NCBI RefSeq assembly: GCF_947251645.1
Contig: NZ_OX366364.1
Coordinates: 186,001 to 250,000, forward strand
From: Wolbachia endosymbiont (group A) of Bibio marci
Lineage (GTDB): Bacteria; Pseudomonadota; Alphaproteobacteria; Rickettsiales; Anaplasmataceae
Direction: 5' to 3'
Length of the DNA: 64,000 nucleotides
Of the stretch, positions 9,828 to 19,867 are shown in pieces. The notes below the pieces were generated by a model. It had not been told where the DNA came from. It did no database searches and worked only from the letters and a program-made list of their open reading frames with translations. Both the position numbers and the translations under genes were made by a program. Every line of letters starts with the position of its first letter. Position 1 is the stretch's first letter.

Positions 9828-10916
9828 GGCTTTGTTGCATCGCACCTTATACTGGTAGTAATTTACGATAAATATCATGTAGCCATTTCAAATTTAGCCA
9901 TACCAATTTCAGTAAATTGATTAAGCAAATAGCACTTAATCAGCAATTCTTTTTCGCGATTTACTTCGGATTTATTCCTAAAGCTGAATCCAAATATTTG
10001 CTTTAATCTTGAGAAAAACCCTTCAATATAAGATCTTTTCCCATAATTTACTTCTTTTTTCCATTCTTTCACGCCATCTTCACCGTATAATTTTATTAAC
10101 CTAATAGCAGCATTTCTGTCAGACATATAATCTATTTCTGGATGTTCTGCCGCATTGTTTATTGGTGGAATTTTTGCCTTTATATCATATTCGTGACACA
10201 ATTTGTAAAACTTGTGCCTATCATATGCCCTATCTGCATATAGTGCTTTTATGACATGCTGAAAATTAACTTCTTTAAGCAAATCGCAAGCTCCATAGTG
10301 ATCAGAGTAGACACCGTTACTGTATTTTACAGCTATGGCTTTTTTGCTGTTTATATTCAACATTACATGCAATTTTCTTGTCTGTTCATAGCCACGATAT
10401 TTTCTGTTAGCGCTATTTTCCTTGCTGTGACCAGGGGTATTGTTGTAAATGCTGATACCTGTACTATCTATAGCAATTTCGATGTCTTCCATATTATTTT
10501 TATCAATTCTGCAATCATTGATCTTAATATTAAGTTTCTTAAACCTTCTTGATGCTTGTGAATAGCTGATAACTGCTAAATCTCTTCCTATTTGTTGCAT
10601 ATATCCTTTTATAAACCCCACCGTTTGTCTTAAACCAATTCTAAAAAGATTGACAATTATATGCACCAAAATCACAACTTTATCACTGTAAATATAGTTG
10701 CCGCCTTGCATTTTTGGACTATTTTCATACCAATTTTCTATGGCTTCATTGATATAATGAAAAATATTTCCTCTTTCCTGGAGAAATTTGTTATATTCAT
10801 TTTGGTTACTGACTTTCATTTTCTGTGGCATATTTTTTCTTCAACAGTTAAATGGTTATTTATAATGAATTTTGTCAGTAGCCACCAGATTTTTTCGGTT
10901 GCTATGCAACAAAGCC
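9828..10916 (-). mobile_element. IS5-family (IS903-type) insertion sequence, copy 1
   Basis: 1089 bases. The ends are inverted repeats beginning GGCTTTGTTGCAT, closely like the IS903 end GGCTTTGTTGAAT. The element is flanked by a perfect 9-base direct repeat, GATCCGGTG (9819-9827 and 10917-10925), the size made by IS903-type transposases. The direct repeat shows a simple insertion that has not since rearranged. It carries one intact transposase gene on the minus strand. Confidence 0.93.
9875..10831 (-). CDS. IS5-family transposase, copy 1
   Basis: 318-residue DDE transposase. The likely catalytic residues are Asp in IAIDSTG, Asp in YADRAYD, and Glu in SYIEGFFSRLK, the Y-R-E-K type block of IS5 elements. 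Intact from start to stop. It differs from copy 2 at only three residues and from copy 3 at two, so all three copies spread recently. Confidence 0.93.
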   Translation of the reverse strand: MPQKMKVSNQNEYNKFLQERGNIFHYINEAIENWYENSPKMQGGNYIYSDKVVILVHIIVNLFRIGLRQTVGFIKGYMQQIGRDLAVISYSQASRRFKKLNIKINDCRIDKNNMEDIEIAIDSTGISIYNNTPGHSKENSANRKYRGYEQTRKLHVMLNINSKKAIAVKYSNGVYSDHYGACDLLKEVNFQHVIKALYADRAYDRHKFYKLCHEYDIKAKIPPINNAAEHPEIDYMSDRNAAIRLIKLYGEDGVKEWKKEVNYGKRSYIEGFFSRLKQIFGFSFRNKSEVNREKELLIKCYLLNQFTEIGMAKFEMAT

Positions 10917-10961
10917 GATCCGGTGTCATTCCAGCGCGTAACGCTAGGCCATAAAAATTCC

Positions 10962-10990
10962 TTGACAAACTTCGCCAGCCCTCTTATCAT
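10962..10990 (+). promoter_or_regulatory. Sigma70-type promoter of element R1
   Basis: TTGACA (10962-10967), 17-base spacer, TATCAT (10985-10990). The -35 is a perfect consensus, the spacing is ideal, and the -10 differs at one base. The same arrangement at the same spacing is kept in the three other copies. Confidence 0.7.
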
Positions 10991-11433
10991 GGGACTGAAG
11001 GTATTCAGTTATCTTCATCTGTGCAGATTAAACAGCAAAAAAACAACGTAGTTGGCGTCTTATTTTTAATTTTTTGCACTATGTGCACCTTATGTCTTCA
11101 CAACATTTCTAGGTTTTTACCTATATAAGCTGAAACGCGCTTATAAGTCGTTTAAGACAGTATAGTACGCCGATTTGCAGGATTAGAGAGTGAACACTAA
11201 TTACCACGGGGTTTCTTTTGCCTTTTTTTCTGCTTAGTAAATTTCTTAAACATTTAAACTAAGGTGAGTTGCATTTAAAAGCAGCTAAATTGCAGTGTTT
11301 AAGACTTAAAAAACGCCAATACTGAAAATAGACAATGACTAGGGCTTCTTTTGCCTTTTTTTTCGTTTGGTAAATTTCTTAAATATTTATAGCTAACATG
11401 AAGCTAAGTACGAACTTTGTTAAACACAACAAA
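10962..11433 (+). ncRNA. Putative multicopy non-coding RNA element, copy R1
   Basis: One of four related roughly 500-base elements (R1 here; R2 46863-47335, R3 43900-44364, R4 57612-58112). It begins with a sigma70-type promoter, then a 130-base leader, then two diverged tandem units of about 130 bases that each contain TTTTGCCTTTTTTT and GTAAATTTCTTAA. No convincing coding frame. R1 lies between two inverted IS903-type copies. Transcription is inferred from the promoter only. Confidence 0.5.
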
Positions 11434-11464
11434 TGGTGTCATTCCAGTTCTCCGACACTGGGAT

Positions 11465-12553
11465 GGCTTTGTTGCATAGCAACCGAAAAAATCTGGTGGC
11501 TACTGACAAAATTCATTATAAATAACCATTTAACTGTTGAAGAAAAAATATGCCACAGAAAATGAAAGTCAGTAACCAAAATGAATATAACAAATTTCTC
11601 CAGGAAAGAGGAAATATTTTTCATTATATCAATGAAGCCATAGAAAATTGGTATGAAAATAGTCCAAAAATGCAAGGCGGCAACTATATTTACAGTGATA
11701 AAGTTGTGATTTTGGTGCATATAATTGTCAATCTTTTTAGAATTGGTTTAAGACAAACGGTGGGGTTTATAAAAGGATATATGCAACAAATAGGAAGAGA
11801 TTTAGCAGTTATCAGCTATTCACAAGCATCAAGAAGGTTTAAGAAACTTAATATTAAGATCAATGATTGCAGAATTGATAAAAATAATATGGAAGACATC
11901 GAAATTGCTATAGATAGTACAGGTATCAGCATTTACAACAATACCCCTGGTCACAGCAAGGAAAATAGCGCTAACAGAAAATATCATGGCTATGAACAGA
12001 CAAGAAAATTGCATGTAATGTTGAATGTAAACAGCAAAAAAGCTATAGCTGTAAAATACAGTAACGGTGTCTACTCTGATCACTATGGAGCTTGCGATTT
12101 GCTTAAAGAAGTTAATTTTCAGCATATCATAAAAGCACTATATGCAGATAGGGCATATGATAGGCACAAGTTTTACAAATTGTGTCACGAATATGATATA
12201 AAGGCAAAAATTCCACCAATAAACAATGCGGCAGAACATCCAGAAATAGATTATATGTCTGACAGAAATGCTGCTATTAGGTTAATAAAATTATACGGTG
12301 AAGATGGCGTAAAAGAATGGAAAAAAGAAGTAAATTATGGGAAAAGATCTTATATTGAAGGGTTTTTCTCAAGATTAAAGCAAATATTTGGATTCAGCTT
12401 TAGGAATAAATCCGAAGTAAATCGCGAAAAAGAATTGCTGATTAAGTGCTATTTGCTTAATCAATTTACTGAAATTGGTATGGCTAAATTTGAAATGGCT
12501 ACATGATATTTATCGTAAATTACTACCAGTATAAGGTGCGATGCAACAAAGCC
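11465..12553 (+). mobile_element. IS5-family (IS903-type) insertion sequence, copy 2, with inverted flanks
   Basis: 1089 bases, opposite in orientation to copy 1 and 548 bases from it. The ends match copy 1. The left flank is CACTGGGAT (11456-11464) but the right flank is ATCCCAGTG (12554-12562), its reverse complement, so there is no direct target duplication. Copy 3 has CACTGGGAT on both sides in direct orientation. This pattern fits inversion by recombination with another inverted copy. Confidence 0.92.
11550..12506 (+). CDS. IS5-family transposase, copy 2
   Basis: 318 residues, intact, with the same DDE residues as copy 1. Differences from copy 1: Arg to His in KYRGYE, Ile to Val in LNINS, and Val to Ile in QHVIK. 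Probably active or only recently inactive. Confidence 0.93.
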   Translation: MPQKMKVSNQNEYNKFLQERGNIFHYINEAIENWYENSPKMQGGNYIYSDKVVILVHIIVNLFRIGLRQTVGFIKGYMQQIGRDLAVISYSQASRRFKKLNIKINDCRIDKNNMEDIEIAIDSTGISIYNNTPGHSKENSANRKYHGYEQTRKLHVMLNVNSKKAIAVKYSNGVYSDHYGACDLLKEVNFQHIIKALYADRAYDRHKFYKLCHEYDIKAKIPPINNAAEHPEIDYMSDRNAAIRLIKLYGEDGVKEWKKEVNYGKRSYIEGFFSRLKQIFGFSFRNKSEVNREKELLIKCYLLNQFTEIGMAKFEMAT

Positions 12554-12852
12554 ATCCCAGTGCCAAGCACTGGGATGACAAGAAGAGGGCACTGGGATGA
12601 CATCTTTCAACATTATATCATGAACTTTCTAAAATTCATTGAACTGTGCTTTCAAACGGTAGTGCCGGGGTGTGAGTATAATGATTATCAGTATATAAAA
12701 GTCATAGCAGACAGACTTGAAGCGGCAAATGTTGGCAAAATGTGTCAAGGAAGTTTTTCGTTTCTATGAGCTACTTGGCTCTCTGTTATAATGTTCGTTT
12801 GCTTGACCTAAGATCCAGGAGTATTTAAACTGAACTCTATATAGTGTTAAAA
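12554..12852. other. Intergenic region upstream of ruvA with palindromic repeats
   Basis: Starts with short palindromic repeats of the CCAGTG...CACTGG type (12554-12602), then unique sequence. Around 12740-12770 is a stretch (TGTCAAGGAAGTTTTTCG) also found at the promoter end of element R3. TATAAT at 12787-12792 could be the -10 of the ruvAB promoter, but I see no good -35 at the right distance. Confidence 0.4.
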
Positions 12853-13434
12853 ATGATAGGAAATCTAAGCGGAATAGTTGATGAAGTGCGCAGCGATCAC
12901 ATAATCCTGAATGTGAATGATGTTGGCTATATGGTGTATCTTTCAGCCAAAACTTTAAGTGCTTGTGCAATTGGAAGTAGAATCAAATTACTTATCGAAA
13001 CCTATGCAAATAGCAGAGAAAGTGTCGCTCAGCTATATGGTTTTATAAGCAAAGAAGAACAGCAGTGCTTGAGGTTGCTTGTTAAAGTAAGCGGCGTTAG
13101 CTATAAAACTGCAATGTCAATTTTGAGTAAATTAACTCCAGAACAGCTATTTTTGGCAATTATGAATGAGGATAAAGTAGCACTCAAGATGAGTGGACTT
13201 GGCCTGAAACTCATAAATCGAATCATCACTGAATTAAGTGGCAAAGTGAGTAAATTAGAAATAAATAACAATAACTTTAATCCAATTAATGAAGATGCCC
13301 TTTCAGCATTGATCAATCTTGGGTATGAAAAAATGAAAGCTTATGATACGATAAAAAAAATACAAGACGAATCGCCAAATCTGGATACTAAGGATATTAT
13401 TCGCATAGCGCTTAAGGAGCTCTCAACATTATGA
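12853..13434 (+). CDS. ruvA: Holliday junction DNA helicase subunit RuvA
   Basis: 193 residues from the ATG at 12853, which gives the usual RuvA N-terminus MIGNLSGIV; a GTG three codons upstream is less likely. RuvA tetramers bind Holliday junctions and load RuvB. The N-terminal OB-fold, the HhH region around residues 65-135 ([12 protein letters not shown]) and the C-terminal helical domain III are all recognisable. It overlaps ruvB by four bases, the classical ruvAB pair. Confidence 0.94.
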   Translation: MIGNLSGIVDEVRSDHIILNVNDVGYMVYLSAKTLSACAIGSRIKLLIETYANSRESVAQLYGFISKEEQQCLRLLVKVSGVSYKTAMSILSKLTPEQLFLAIMNEDKVALKMSGLGLKLINRIITELSGKVSKLEINNNNFNPINEDALSALINLGYEKMKAYDTIKKIQDESPNLDTKDIIRIALKELSTL

Positions 13435-14411
13435 AATCAATATCGTGCGATAAAGAATATACTGAAGATGCACGCAATATCAACATCAGACCTGAACAAC
13501 TTGATGATTTTGTCGGGCAAAAAGACTTAATACAAAATTTAAAAGTGTTTATAAACGCTGCAAAGACGAGAACTGAAGCTTTAGATCACGTCTTATTGTA
13601 CGGTCCTCCAGGGCTTGGCAAAACAACTTTAGCACAAATTGTCTCTAAAGAGTTAAGGGTCAGCTTTCGCGCAACTTCTGGTCCTTTACTTAGTAAAGCT
13701 GGGGACTTGGCTGCAGTGCTTACCACTTTAAATGCAAAAGATGTTCTATTTATCGACGAAATCCATAGATTAAATCGCAGCATCGAAGAAGTTTTATATA
13801 CTGCTATGGAAGATTTTTGCTTGGACATATTAGTAGGTGAAGGTCCATCTACTCGCACTTTAAGGATAGATCTACCACCATTTACGCTAATCGGAGCAAC
13901 CACACGGCTTGGATTACTTTCTGCGCCACTCAGAGATCGCTTTGGCATTCCTTTGCATCTTGAGTTTTATTCTTTTGAGGAGCTAGTCGATATTATAAAA
14001 AGAGGCGCAAGAGTTCTTTCTGCTGAAATTGAAGAGGGTGCCGCGCGGGAAATTGCCTGCCGTGCGCGCGGCACTCCAAGAATTGCTTTGAGGTTACTCA
14101 GAAGAATAAGGGATTTTGTTGAAGTGAAAGATGATAAAAAAATCACTTATGAAGTCGCTGATTCTGTATTGCTAAAATTGGGTGTAGATAAAATGGGACT
14201 TAATAAACTTGATATGCATTATCTAAGATTTTTATTCAACACCTCAGGACCTGTTGGAATTGACACTATATCTATTGCACTATCTGAGGATGTTGGCAAT
14301 ATTGAAGAAACAGTAGAACCTTATTTAATCAAAATTAGTTTTGTAAAGCGCACACCAAGAGGACGCGTTCTAACCGACCAAGCAAAGGAGTATTTGAGCT
14401 TTCAACATTAA
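13431..14411 (+). CDS. ruvB: Holliday junction DNA helicase RuvB
   Basis: 326-residue AAA+ motor that drives branch migration. Walker [12 protein letters not shown] near residue 61, Walker B FIDEIHR near 110, sensor [18 protein letters not shown] near 160, and a C-terminal winged helix with TPRGRVLT. Translationally coupled to ruvA. Confidence 0.97.
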   Translation: MKSISCDKEYTEDARNINIRPEQLDDFVGQKDLIQNLKVFINAAKTRTEALDHVLLYGPPGLGKTTLAQIVSKELRVSFRATSGPLLSKAGDLAAVLTTLNAKDVLFIDEIHRLNRSIEEVLYTAMEDFCLDILVGEGPSTRTLRIDLPPFTLIGATTRLGLLSAPLRDRFGIPLHLEFYSFEELVDIIKRGARVLSAEIEEGAAREIACRARGTPRIALRLLRRIRDFVEVKDDKKITYEVADSVLLKLGVDKMGLNKLDMHYLRFLFNTSGPVGIDTISIALSEDVGNIEETVEPYLIKISFVKRTPRGRVLTDQAKEYLSFQH

Positions 14412-14476
14412 ACATCATAATTTATATTGATTAATCGGCATGATATCTATATTCTAACATTTATATATTAAGAATA

Positions 14477-15388
14477 ATGGAAACATATATGTTAACTAAT
14501 AGCACTGAAACTGTATCTTTGATTGGAACTTCTTCTAATTTAAATATCAGTCCTTCTGATAATAATCCAATTTCGGATACTAAAAATGTACCTAAATCAA
14601 CAATTGAAACTTCTCCTGATCAAAGTGTAAGTGATGATTCTTATGCAGTGGAAAAAGGACTTCCTGATAATGCGCCCAAACTTGCACCAGGCGAGAGGCC
14701 GTTTACAGGTACCAAAGATACACGTGACTGTAGTAAAGTTATAGATCTTGATGATGAAGAAACAAGACGTAAATTCTTTTTTGCTGCTGAAACTGACAAA
14801 GAAGGACAAAATGAGCATAGGGGTAAGTATGTTGTAGGCAAAGTTCTTGACGAAGTTATTAGTGAAGTAAAGAAACATTTTCCTCACTATAAAGCAGTAA
14901 ATCTTAGAACAGGTAGAAAGCCAGGTAAGCCTGAACTTACTGCAAGAGTTATGCTAGACAATATACAAGAAGGGATAAATATAGCTAAATTTTTAAATAG
15001 TGATGTGTGCAAACAATATAACATAAAAGCATTTACATTGTTACTACCTCCAAGCGAAAAAAGAGGGATACGTCTCCGAATTGACGAACATGGAACAAAA
15101 ATTTACGAAGTGGCAAATGGGTCATATGAGATGACTCTGAAGTGGCATGTTGAAGGAAAGGAATGTAATATTAAAATTAACATTTATGATAATGGCTCCG
15201 TAGAACTTATTGAGAGTAACGGTGTTACTAAAGAGCAATTGGCTGCAAATAATCTAAAAATAAGAAGGCAATATGAAGCAAAGCCTTTACATGAAGCGTT
15301 AGTATCACAATTGCCACAAACACAATTACAACAAGGCTCTGAAGTAGTAAAAGTTTTGCCACAATCTTCACAAGTGCAACAGATGTGA
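14477..15388 (+). CDS. Protein of unknown function, 303 residues
   Basis: Not recognised. The first 75 residues are Ser/Thr/Asn-rich and look disordered. A charged, probably folded middle follows (residues about 90-255) with two short beta-rich segments, then a Gln-rich tail. No signal peptide or membrane segment. Two in-frame ATGs (14477, 14489) are possible starts. It may be a secreted effector or a lineage-specific cytosolic protein; nothing in the sequence decides. Confidence 0.6.
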   Translation: METYMLTNSTETVSLIGTSSNLNISPSDNNPISDTKNVPKSTIETSPDQSVSDDSYAVEKGLPDNAPKLAPGERPFTGTKDTRDCSKVIDLDDEETRRKFFFAAETDKEGQNEHRGKYVVGKVLDEVISEVKKHFPHYKAVNLRTGRKPGKPELTARVMLDNIQEGINIAKFLNSDVCKQYNIKAFTLLLPPSEKRGIRLRIDEHGTKIYEVANGSYEMTLKWHVEGKECNIKINIYDNGSVELIESNGVTKEQLAANNLKIRRQYEAKPLHEALVSQLPQTQLQQGSEVVKVLPQSSQVQQM

Positions 15389-15488
15389 GCATAACGCGAA
15401 AACATCAAGCTTCTGCTGCTCACAATAGGTAAAGTAGTGAAAATTCAGTATAAGTTGCTTGCATCTGCAAGTAACTTATACTCTTATA

Positions 15489-15998
15489 ATGAGCAATGTA
15501 ATACTGCCAAGAAATTTCTACGAGCGGCCGACCTTAACTGTAGCTGGAGAGTTATTGGGAAAAGTCCTCAAATTTTCTAACTTTAGTGGAATAATAACCG
15601 AAGTTGAAGCCTATATAGGAATGAGTGACCCAGCTTGTCATGCAGCAAGAGGCTATACTAATCGAACCTCAGTAATGTTTGGTATGCCGGGGTTTTCGTA
15701 CGTATATTTTATATATGGGATGTACTATTGTCTAAATATTGTAACAGAAGCAGAAGGGTTCCCAGCAGCAGTGTTAATACGGGGATTAAAGCTCATTGAA
15801 CCGCTTGAGGCAAATTTAGGTGGGCCAGGAATATTGTGTAAAAGATTAAATATTACAAAAGAACACAACAAACTAGACCTTACTATAAGCCACAAATTTT
15901 GTGTTTACGAATCTCACCTCAACCCGGATTATGTGTGCACTCCGAGAATCGGAATTAGTAAAGGCCAAGAGAAATTTTGGCGGTTTAAGATTTTCTAA
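15489..15998 (+). CDS. DNA-3-methyladenine glycosylase (AAG/MPG family)
   Basis: Base-excision repair enzyme that removes alkylated purines. 169 residues from the ATG at 15489 ([11 protein letters not shown]), which matches the usual family N-terminus; the ORF could begin further upstream. Motifs: LLGKVL, the catalytic block ITEVEAYIG with its Glu, [30 protein letters not shown], and PRIGISKG near the C-terminus. A little shorter than many homologues but all blocks are there. Confidence 0.9.
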   Translation: MSNVILPRNFYERPTLTVAGELLGKVLKFSNFSGIITEVEAYIGMSDPACHAARGYTNRTSVMFGMPGFSYVYFIYGMYYCLNIVTEAEGFPAAVLIRGLKLIEPLEANLGGPGILCKRLNITKEHNKLDLTISHKFCVYESHLNPDYVCTPRIGISKGQEKFWRFKIF

Positions 15999-16354
15999 AT
16001 TGAGCATAACCGTTCAGCCAATGGCGTCAACTTAAGAGCCTTCATTAGCAAACCCTCCTATGGATTTTCTGAAAAGTTTTTGAGTATATTGTATTTTTAA
16101 TTTGTAAAATAAGATTTTTTCCTTTCTGCACGTCTCGTCTAAAAAGGACACATTTTAAACTTTTTTGTTGAAATAAAATAGAAACAAAAGTGCTGTTTCT
16201 TGCACTCTTTGGATAATTTAATGATAAAAAATTTAGAGAGAAATTTTACACACAATCACTGATATTTTCCCTTAAGTTGACGCCATTGTCTGAACGGTCA
16301 CGACATAGGATCCAGAAAATTTAGTTATATATAGAAAAATCTGAGTTGAATTAA
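15999..16354. other. Intergenic region occupied mostly by a MITE-like element
   Basis: Between the glycosylase gene and ndk. No gene. Nearly all of it is the inverted-repeat element at 16009-16298; the remaining 56 bases are AT-rich. Confidence 0.6.
16009..16298. mobile_element. MITE-like element with 28-base terminal inverted repeats
   Basis: 290 bases. The left arm (16009-16036, starting ACCGTTCAGC and ending CAACTTAAG) and the right arm (16271-16298) are inverted repeats matching at 27 of 28 positions. The interior is AT-rich with no open frame. I see no target duplication at this boundary definition. Size, arms and lack of coding fit a non-autonomous element moved by a transposase encoded elsewhere; the parent IS is not in this window. 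Confidence 0.65.
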
Positions 16355-16774
16355 CTACACCAACTCACATTCAGCAAAAAAGAAAGCTATTTCCTTACGA
16401 GCATTTTCTAGACTATCCGAACCGTGTACTCTATTTTCACTAATATCATCAGCAAAATCACCTCTGATTGTACCTTTATCTGCCTGCTTTGGATCGGTAG
16501 CTCCCATGATTTGTCTGTATTTACTTACTGCATTTTCACCAACTAAAACTTGAATTATCACAGGACCAGAAGTCATAAACTCTACCAATTCCCCAAAAAA
16601 AGGCCTATCTTTATGAATTTCATAAAATAGCTCTGCTTGTTTTTTTGTCAGCAACATCATTTTTTGTGCTATAATTTCTAGTCCAGATTTTTCGATGTAA
16701 GAATTTATCTTGCCTGTAATATTATTTTTTACTGCATCAGGTTTTAATATCGAAAGTGTCTTCTCAATTGTCAT
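16355..16774 (-). CDS. ndk: Nucleoside diphosphate kinase
   Basis: 139 residues. Balances nucleoside triphosphate pools by a phospho-histidine. The family start [13 protein letters not shown] and the active-site block [13 protein letters not shown] with the catalytic His are intact. Monocistronic by position. Confidence 0.97.
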   Translation of the reverse strand: MTIEKTLSILKPDAVKNNITGKINSYIEKSGLEIIAQKMMLLTKKQAELFYEIHKDRPFFGELVEFMTSGPVIIQVLVGENAVSKYRQIMGATDPKQADKGTIRGDFADDISENRVHGSDSLENARKEIAFFFAECELV

Positions 16775-16887
16775 ATTATTTCCTTATATAAGATTGTATA
16801 TTTATAGATTCATTTTATTGCAAATTTTTGTTTCATCAAAGAGGTTTTTTATTTATAGTCAAGAATAAATCATCAAGGGAGTATTGT

Positions 16888-17745
16888 ATGCATACTTGTT
16901 GTAAAAAAACTAATGAAAAACCTGAATCTACTACCAAACAACTGGTTGAAACTGAATCTACTGCTAAAAAATTGGTCAATAACTTGAAATCGTCAATTTT
17001 TTGTGGAGCAAAAGGATTTTTAACTTTTAATTTGGCTTTTTTAAGTTATTTAGAATATGGTATGTGTGACCATATTCTACAAAAGCAAGGAAAAAGTAAT
17101 AATCAATACACGGAGCTAAAAAAAGGCGCTGCCTTTGCAATGAAAAGAAACACTATTCCATTTCTTGAAATGGCTATCATAGTGCCATTTGTTTGTTTTG
17201 CGCTGCCAGCTATGGTAGGTAGTATAAGTCTTATGCAGTGTGCGCTTATATGTGCTGCATTGATGGTTACAACATGCTTTTTTGTAAGAACTTTTCACGT
17301 GCGTGAGTGGTCACTAGAAAAATGGACCAAACATAGTACACAAGAAATAGATGGGCAATTTAAGAAAGATACTATAAAATTTCCTATCTTTGATCAAAAT
17401 AGAAAGCATATTGAGTATAATTCGCCTAACTCAGGGCGACTACTGGATGAAACAAGTAGCACCTCTCTTTTAGTTAAAGTTTCACTTTTTCCCCTAAAGG
17501 TTCTTTTGAAGGTTCTTCAAAGTTGTATAATGCTATCTTTAGCTGCTGTTGAACTTCTTGAAGCAGTGCCAAGTTTTTGTGTTGACGCGGTTTTTGATAA
17601 AAGCTTTGCATCTACCAAGAGTAATGTGCGAAGATCTGGTCATTTATTGTATGCAAGTGTGAGAAATTTAGTGCCTATAACTAAATTTGATGAGCCTATA
17701 GCTGAGTTTATAGGCACCCCAAAAGCAACTTGTTGCGGAGCCTGA
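16888..17745 (+). CDS. Membrane protein of unknown function, 285 residues
   Basis: Not recognised. The ATG at 16888 has AAGGGAG seven bases upstream and is preferred over an in-frame TTG at 16828. Cys-rich N-terminus (MHTCCKKTNEK), at least three or four hydrophobic segments (around residues 85-145 with two close helices, and 205-240), and a C-terminus ending in a Cys pair. Lineage-specific by appearance. Confidence 0.6.
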   Translation: MHTCCKKTNEKPESTTKQLVETESTAKKLVNNLKSSIFCGAKGFLTFNLAFLSYLEYGMCDHILQKQGKSNNQYTELKKGAAFAMKRNTIPFLEMAIIVPFVCFALPAMVGSISLMQCALICAALMVTTCFFVRTFHVREWSLEKWTKHSTQEIDGQFKKDTIKFPIFDQNRKHIEYNSPNSGRLLDETSSTSLLVKVSLFPLKVLLKVLQSCIMLSLAAVELLEAVPSFCVDAVFDKSFASTKSNVRRSGHLLYASVRNLVPITKFDEPIAEFIGTPKATCCGA

Positions 17746-17774
17746 ATGTGCCTCTTTTCTGTTATTTAAGTGTA

Positions 17775-17965
17775 TTCTATTTTGTCATTCCAGTCTGGAA
17801 TACAGCACTTTCACACAATTTCATCGAGGACGTTGTTTTCACATAACACTTTTATACTTACCAATTTAGTAAAATCCTGGATCCCAGTGTCGGAGCACTG
17901 GGATGACACCATCTTAGTAGAAATAGCCCTCAAATCACAATGTTGTTGTGCATCATGCGCTGGAA
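17775..17965. repeat. Degenerate copy of the palindromic composite repeat
   Basis: Contains the paired palindromes (CATTCCAGTCTGGAAT and a CCAGTG...CACTGG hairpin at about 17882-17905) and ends in CAAATCACAATGTT, the right end of the element described at 41875. No gene in the 271-base gap before hemH. Confidence 0.65.
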
Positions 17966-18016
17966 CGACGGCAAAAAGTAATCTTGCAGTTTTAACAATT
18001 ATTTGCAAAAGACCAA

Positions 18017-18964
18017 ATGAAAAAGGCAGTTATCTTATTTAATCTTGGTGGACCTGATTCACTGAATGCGGTCCGTCCTTTTTTATTCAATCTTTTTTAT
18101 GACAGGAGAATAATCAGTCTACCAAACCCTTTTCGGTTTCTTTTAGCAAAGTTTATATCTGCGAAACGAGAAAATACTGCACGAAAAATATACGAGGAAA
18201 TTGGAGGTAAATCGCCGATTTTGGATAATACGAAAGCGCAAGCTGATGCTTTAGAACTAAAATTAAATGAAGATAGAAACCATGTACACAAGGTATTCAT
18301 TTGCATGCGCTATTGGCATCCATTTGCTGACGAAGTTGTTAAAAGTGTAAAACAGTTTGATCCTGATGAAGTAATTTTGCTGCCACTATACCCTCAATAT
18401 TCAACTACCACAACTTTGTCATCCATCGAAAATTGGCAAAAAAATGCTAAAAACCATGGTCTAAAGTGCAATATAAAAATAATTCACCATTATTATAATA
18501 ACGAAGACTTTATTGAAGCTCACGCTAATTTAATAGCTAAGCATTACAAATTAGCCAGCAGAATCGATAAGCCAAGAGTCCTATTTTCAGCCCATAGCTT
18601 ACCTCTTAGTATTATTAAAAAAGGCGACCCTTACGCTTCACAGGTAGAAAGAAGCGTAGAGTTAATAGTAGAAAAGTTAGCTATCAATAACTTAGATTGG
18701 TCAATATGTTATCAGAGTAAGATTGGTCCTGTAAAATGGCTAGAGCCAAGCACTGAAAGTGAGCTATCACGTGCAAAAGCTGATGGTGTACCTGTAGTTT
18801 TATCACCTATATCTTTTGTTTCTGAGCATTCAGAAACACTTGTGGAACTTGATGTAGAATATAAAGCAATTATCAAGGATGGATATTACTTTCGCGTGCC
18901 AACTCTCAGTATCGATCCCTTGTTTATTAAATGCTTGGCTGATTTGTGCATAAATCACCCTTAA
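18017..18964 (+). CDS. hemH: Ferrochelatase
   Basis: 315 residues. Inserts ferrous iron into protoporphyrin IX, last step of haem synthesis. Family start [10 protein letters not shown], then [11 protein letters not shown], the catalytic His in [11 protein letters not shown] near residue 194, and the Glu-rich helix [15 protein letters not shown]. Followed at once by a hairpin terminator. Confidence 0.96.
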   Translation: MKKAVILFNLGGPDSLNAVRPFLFNLFYDRRIISLPNPFRFLLAKFISAKRENTARKIYEEIGGKSPILDNTKAQADALELKLNEDRNHVHKVFICMRYWHPFADEVVKSVKQFDPDEVILLPLYPQYSTTTTLSSIENWQKNAKNHGLKCNIKIIHHYYNNEDFIEAHANLIAKHYKLASRIDKPRVLFSAHSLPLSIIKKGDPYASQVERSVELIVEKLAINNLDWSICYQSKIGPVKWLEPSTESELSRAKADGVPVVLSPISFVSEHSETLVELDVEYKAIIKDGYYFRVPTLSIDPLFIKCLADLCINHP

Positions 18965-18990
18965 AGTCCTGATTTATAGGACTTTTCTTT
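18963..18990 (+). terminator. Rho-independent terminator after hemH
   Basis: Perfect 8-base stem AAAGTCCT / AGGACTTT with a 7-base loop, then a T-rich run. It begins right at the hemH stop. Confidence 0.7.
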
Positions 18991-19042
18991 AAGGCTTTTA
19001 TGTGATAGAATAAAAGAAAGTTATTGTTTTATTAACTATTTT

Positions 19043-19864
19043 ATGCCAAGCAAGCTAAAAAAGAAATCGAGCACGTTCACACAAAGGGTACATGATGCTT
19101 ATAATCATGATTTCAGGAAGGTAATCTGCATCACAACAGGTTTAACAGCCCTATTGTGTAAGATTTCACTGCAATTTTGCTGCGAGTTCATTGACAATAA
19201 TAGATCCAATATCTTTCTTATACGGGATGTTGCTCGACTAATGAAGTTTCCGACATCTATTCTATATATTGCCCATTCTGCATTTACTCTACAGGATCTA
19301 ATTAAGGATTACAGAAACCCTGAGAGTAAAAAAGAGCTGGCAAAAGTTGTGGGTAAATCGGCTAGTCTTGCAAGCAGCATCATAGAAGCATTGATGATGT
19401 TGAAAGTCATCCATTTTTTTACTAGGGGTAATGCAGACGTAATAAGTCACATTCACTTAACATCAACGATCCTATTTCTGTTTATTTCGGAACCTATAAG
19501 TTACTATTATTCATGGAGAAAATACCTAGATAATAAGGATCCTGAAAAATCTGCTGAGTGTAAGAAGGGCCTTATTATCAGCACATTAACTTTGTCATTA
19601 GGTTTGTTAAACTTCATATTAAAAAGAATGGAGACTGCAACCATACCAATAAACTTAGGTAATGGTATAATCTATAATTTCAACTTAAGCGTAACAGTTA
19701 GCATAATATATAGCGCAGTATTCCTAGTACTTCAGCTTGACAAACTATTTAGCCAACCTATCAACGATGACCCTTCTACTGAACTTAATAATGCTGGCCA
19801 TAACCATATTCAGCCCGGTAATGATGGTAATGATCTGCCCGATGGCAACGCTGTGGGAATGTAA
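19043..19864 (+). CDS. Membrane protein of unknown function, 273 residues
   Basis: Not recognised. About six hydrophobic segments between residues 28 and 230 separated by short charged loops, then a hydrophilic Asn/Asp/Gly-rich tail (NNAGHNHIQPGNDG). No RBS better than weak. Convergent with gshA. Possibly an inner-membrane protein restricted to Wolbachia. Confidence 0.6.
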   Translation: MPSKLKKKSSTFTQRVHDAYNHDFRKVICITTGLTALLCKISLQFCCEFIDNNRSNIFLIRDVARLMKFPTSILYIAHSAFTLQDLIKDYRNPESKKELAKVVGKSASLASSIIEALMMLKVIHFFTRGNADVISHIHLTSTILFLFISEPISYYYSWRKYLDNKDPEKSAECKKGLIISTLTLSLGLLNFILKRMETATIPINLGNGIIYNFNLSVTVSIIYSAVFLVLQLDKLFSQPINDDPSTELNNAGHNHIQPGNDGNDLPDGNAVGM

Positions 19865-19867
19865 GGG

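Noticed and set aside
10256..10954. Frames of 97-99 codons antisense to the IS transposases
   Set aside because: They are shadows of the transposase gene, repeated in each copy, with no ribosome site.
12503..12769. 88-codon frame after IS copy 2
   Set aside because: It starts inside the IS and runs through hairpin repeats; no family resemblance or ribosome site.
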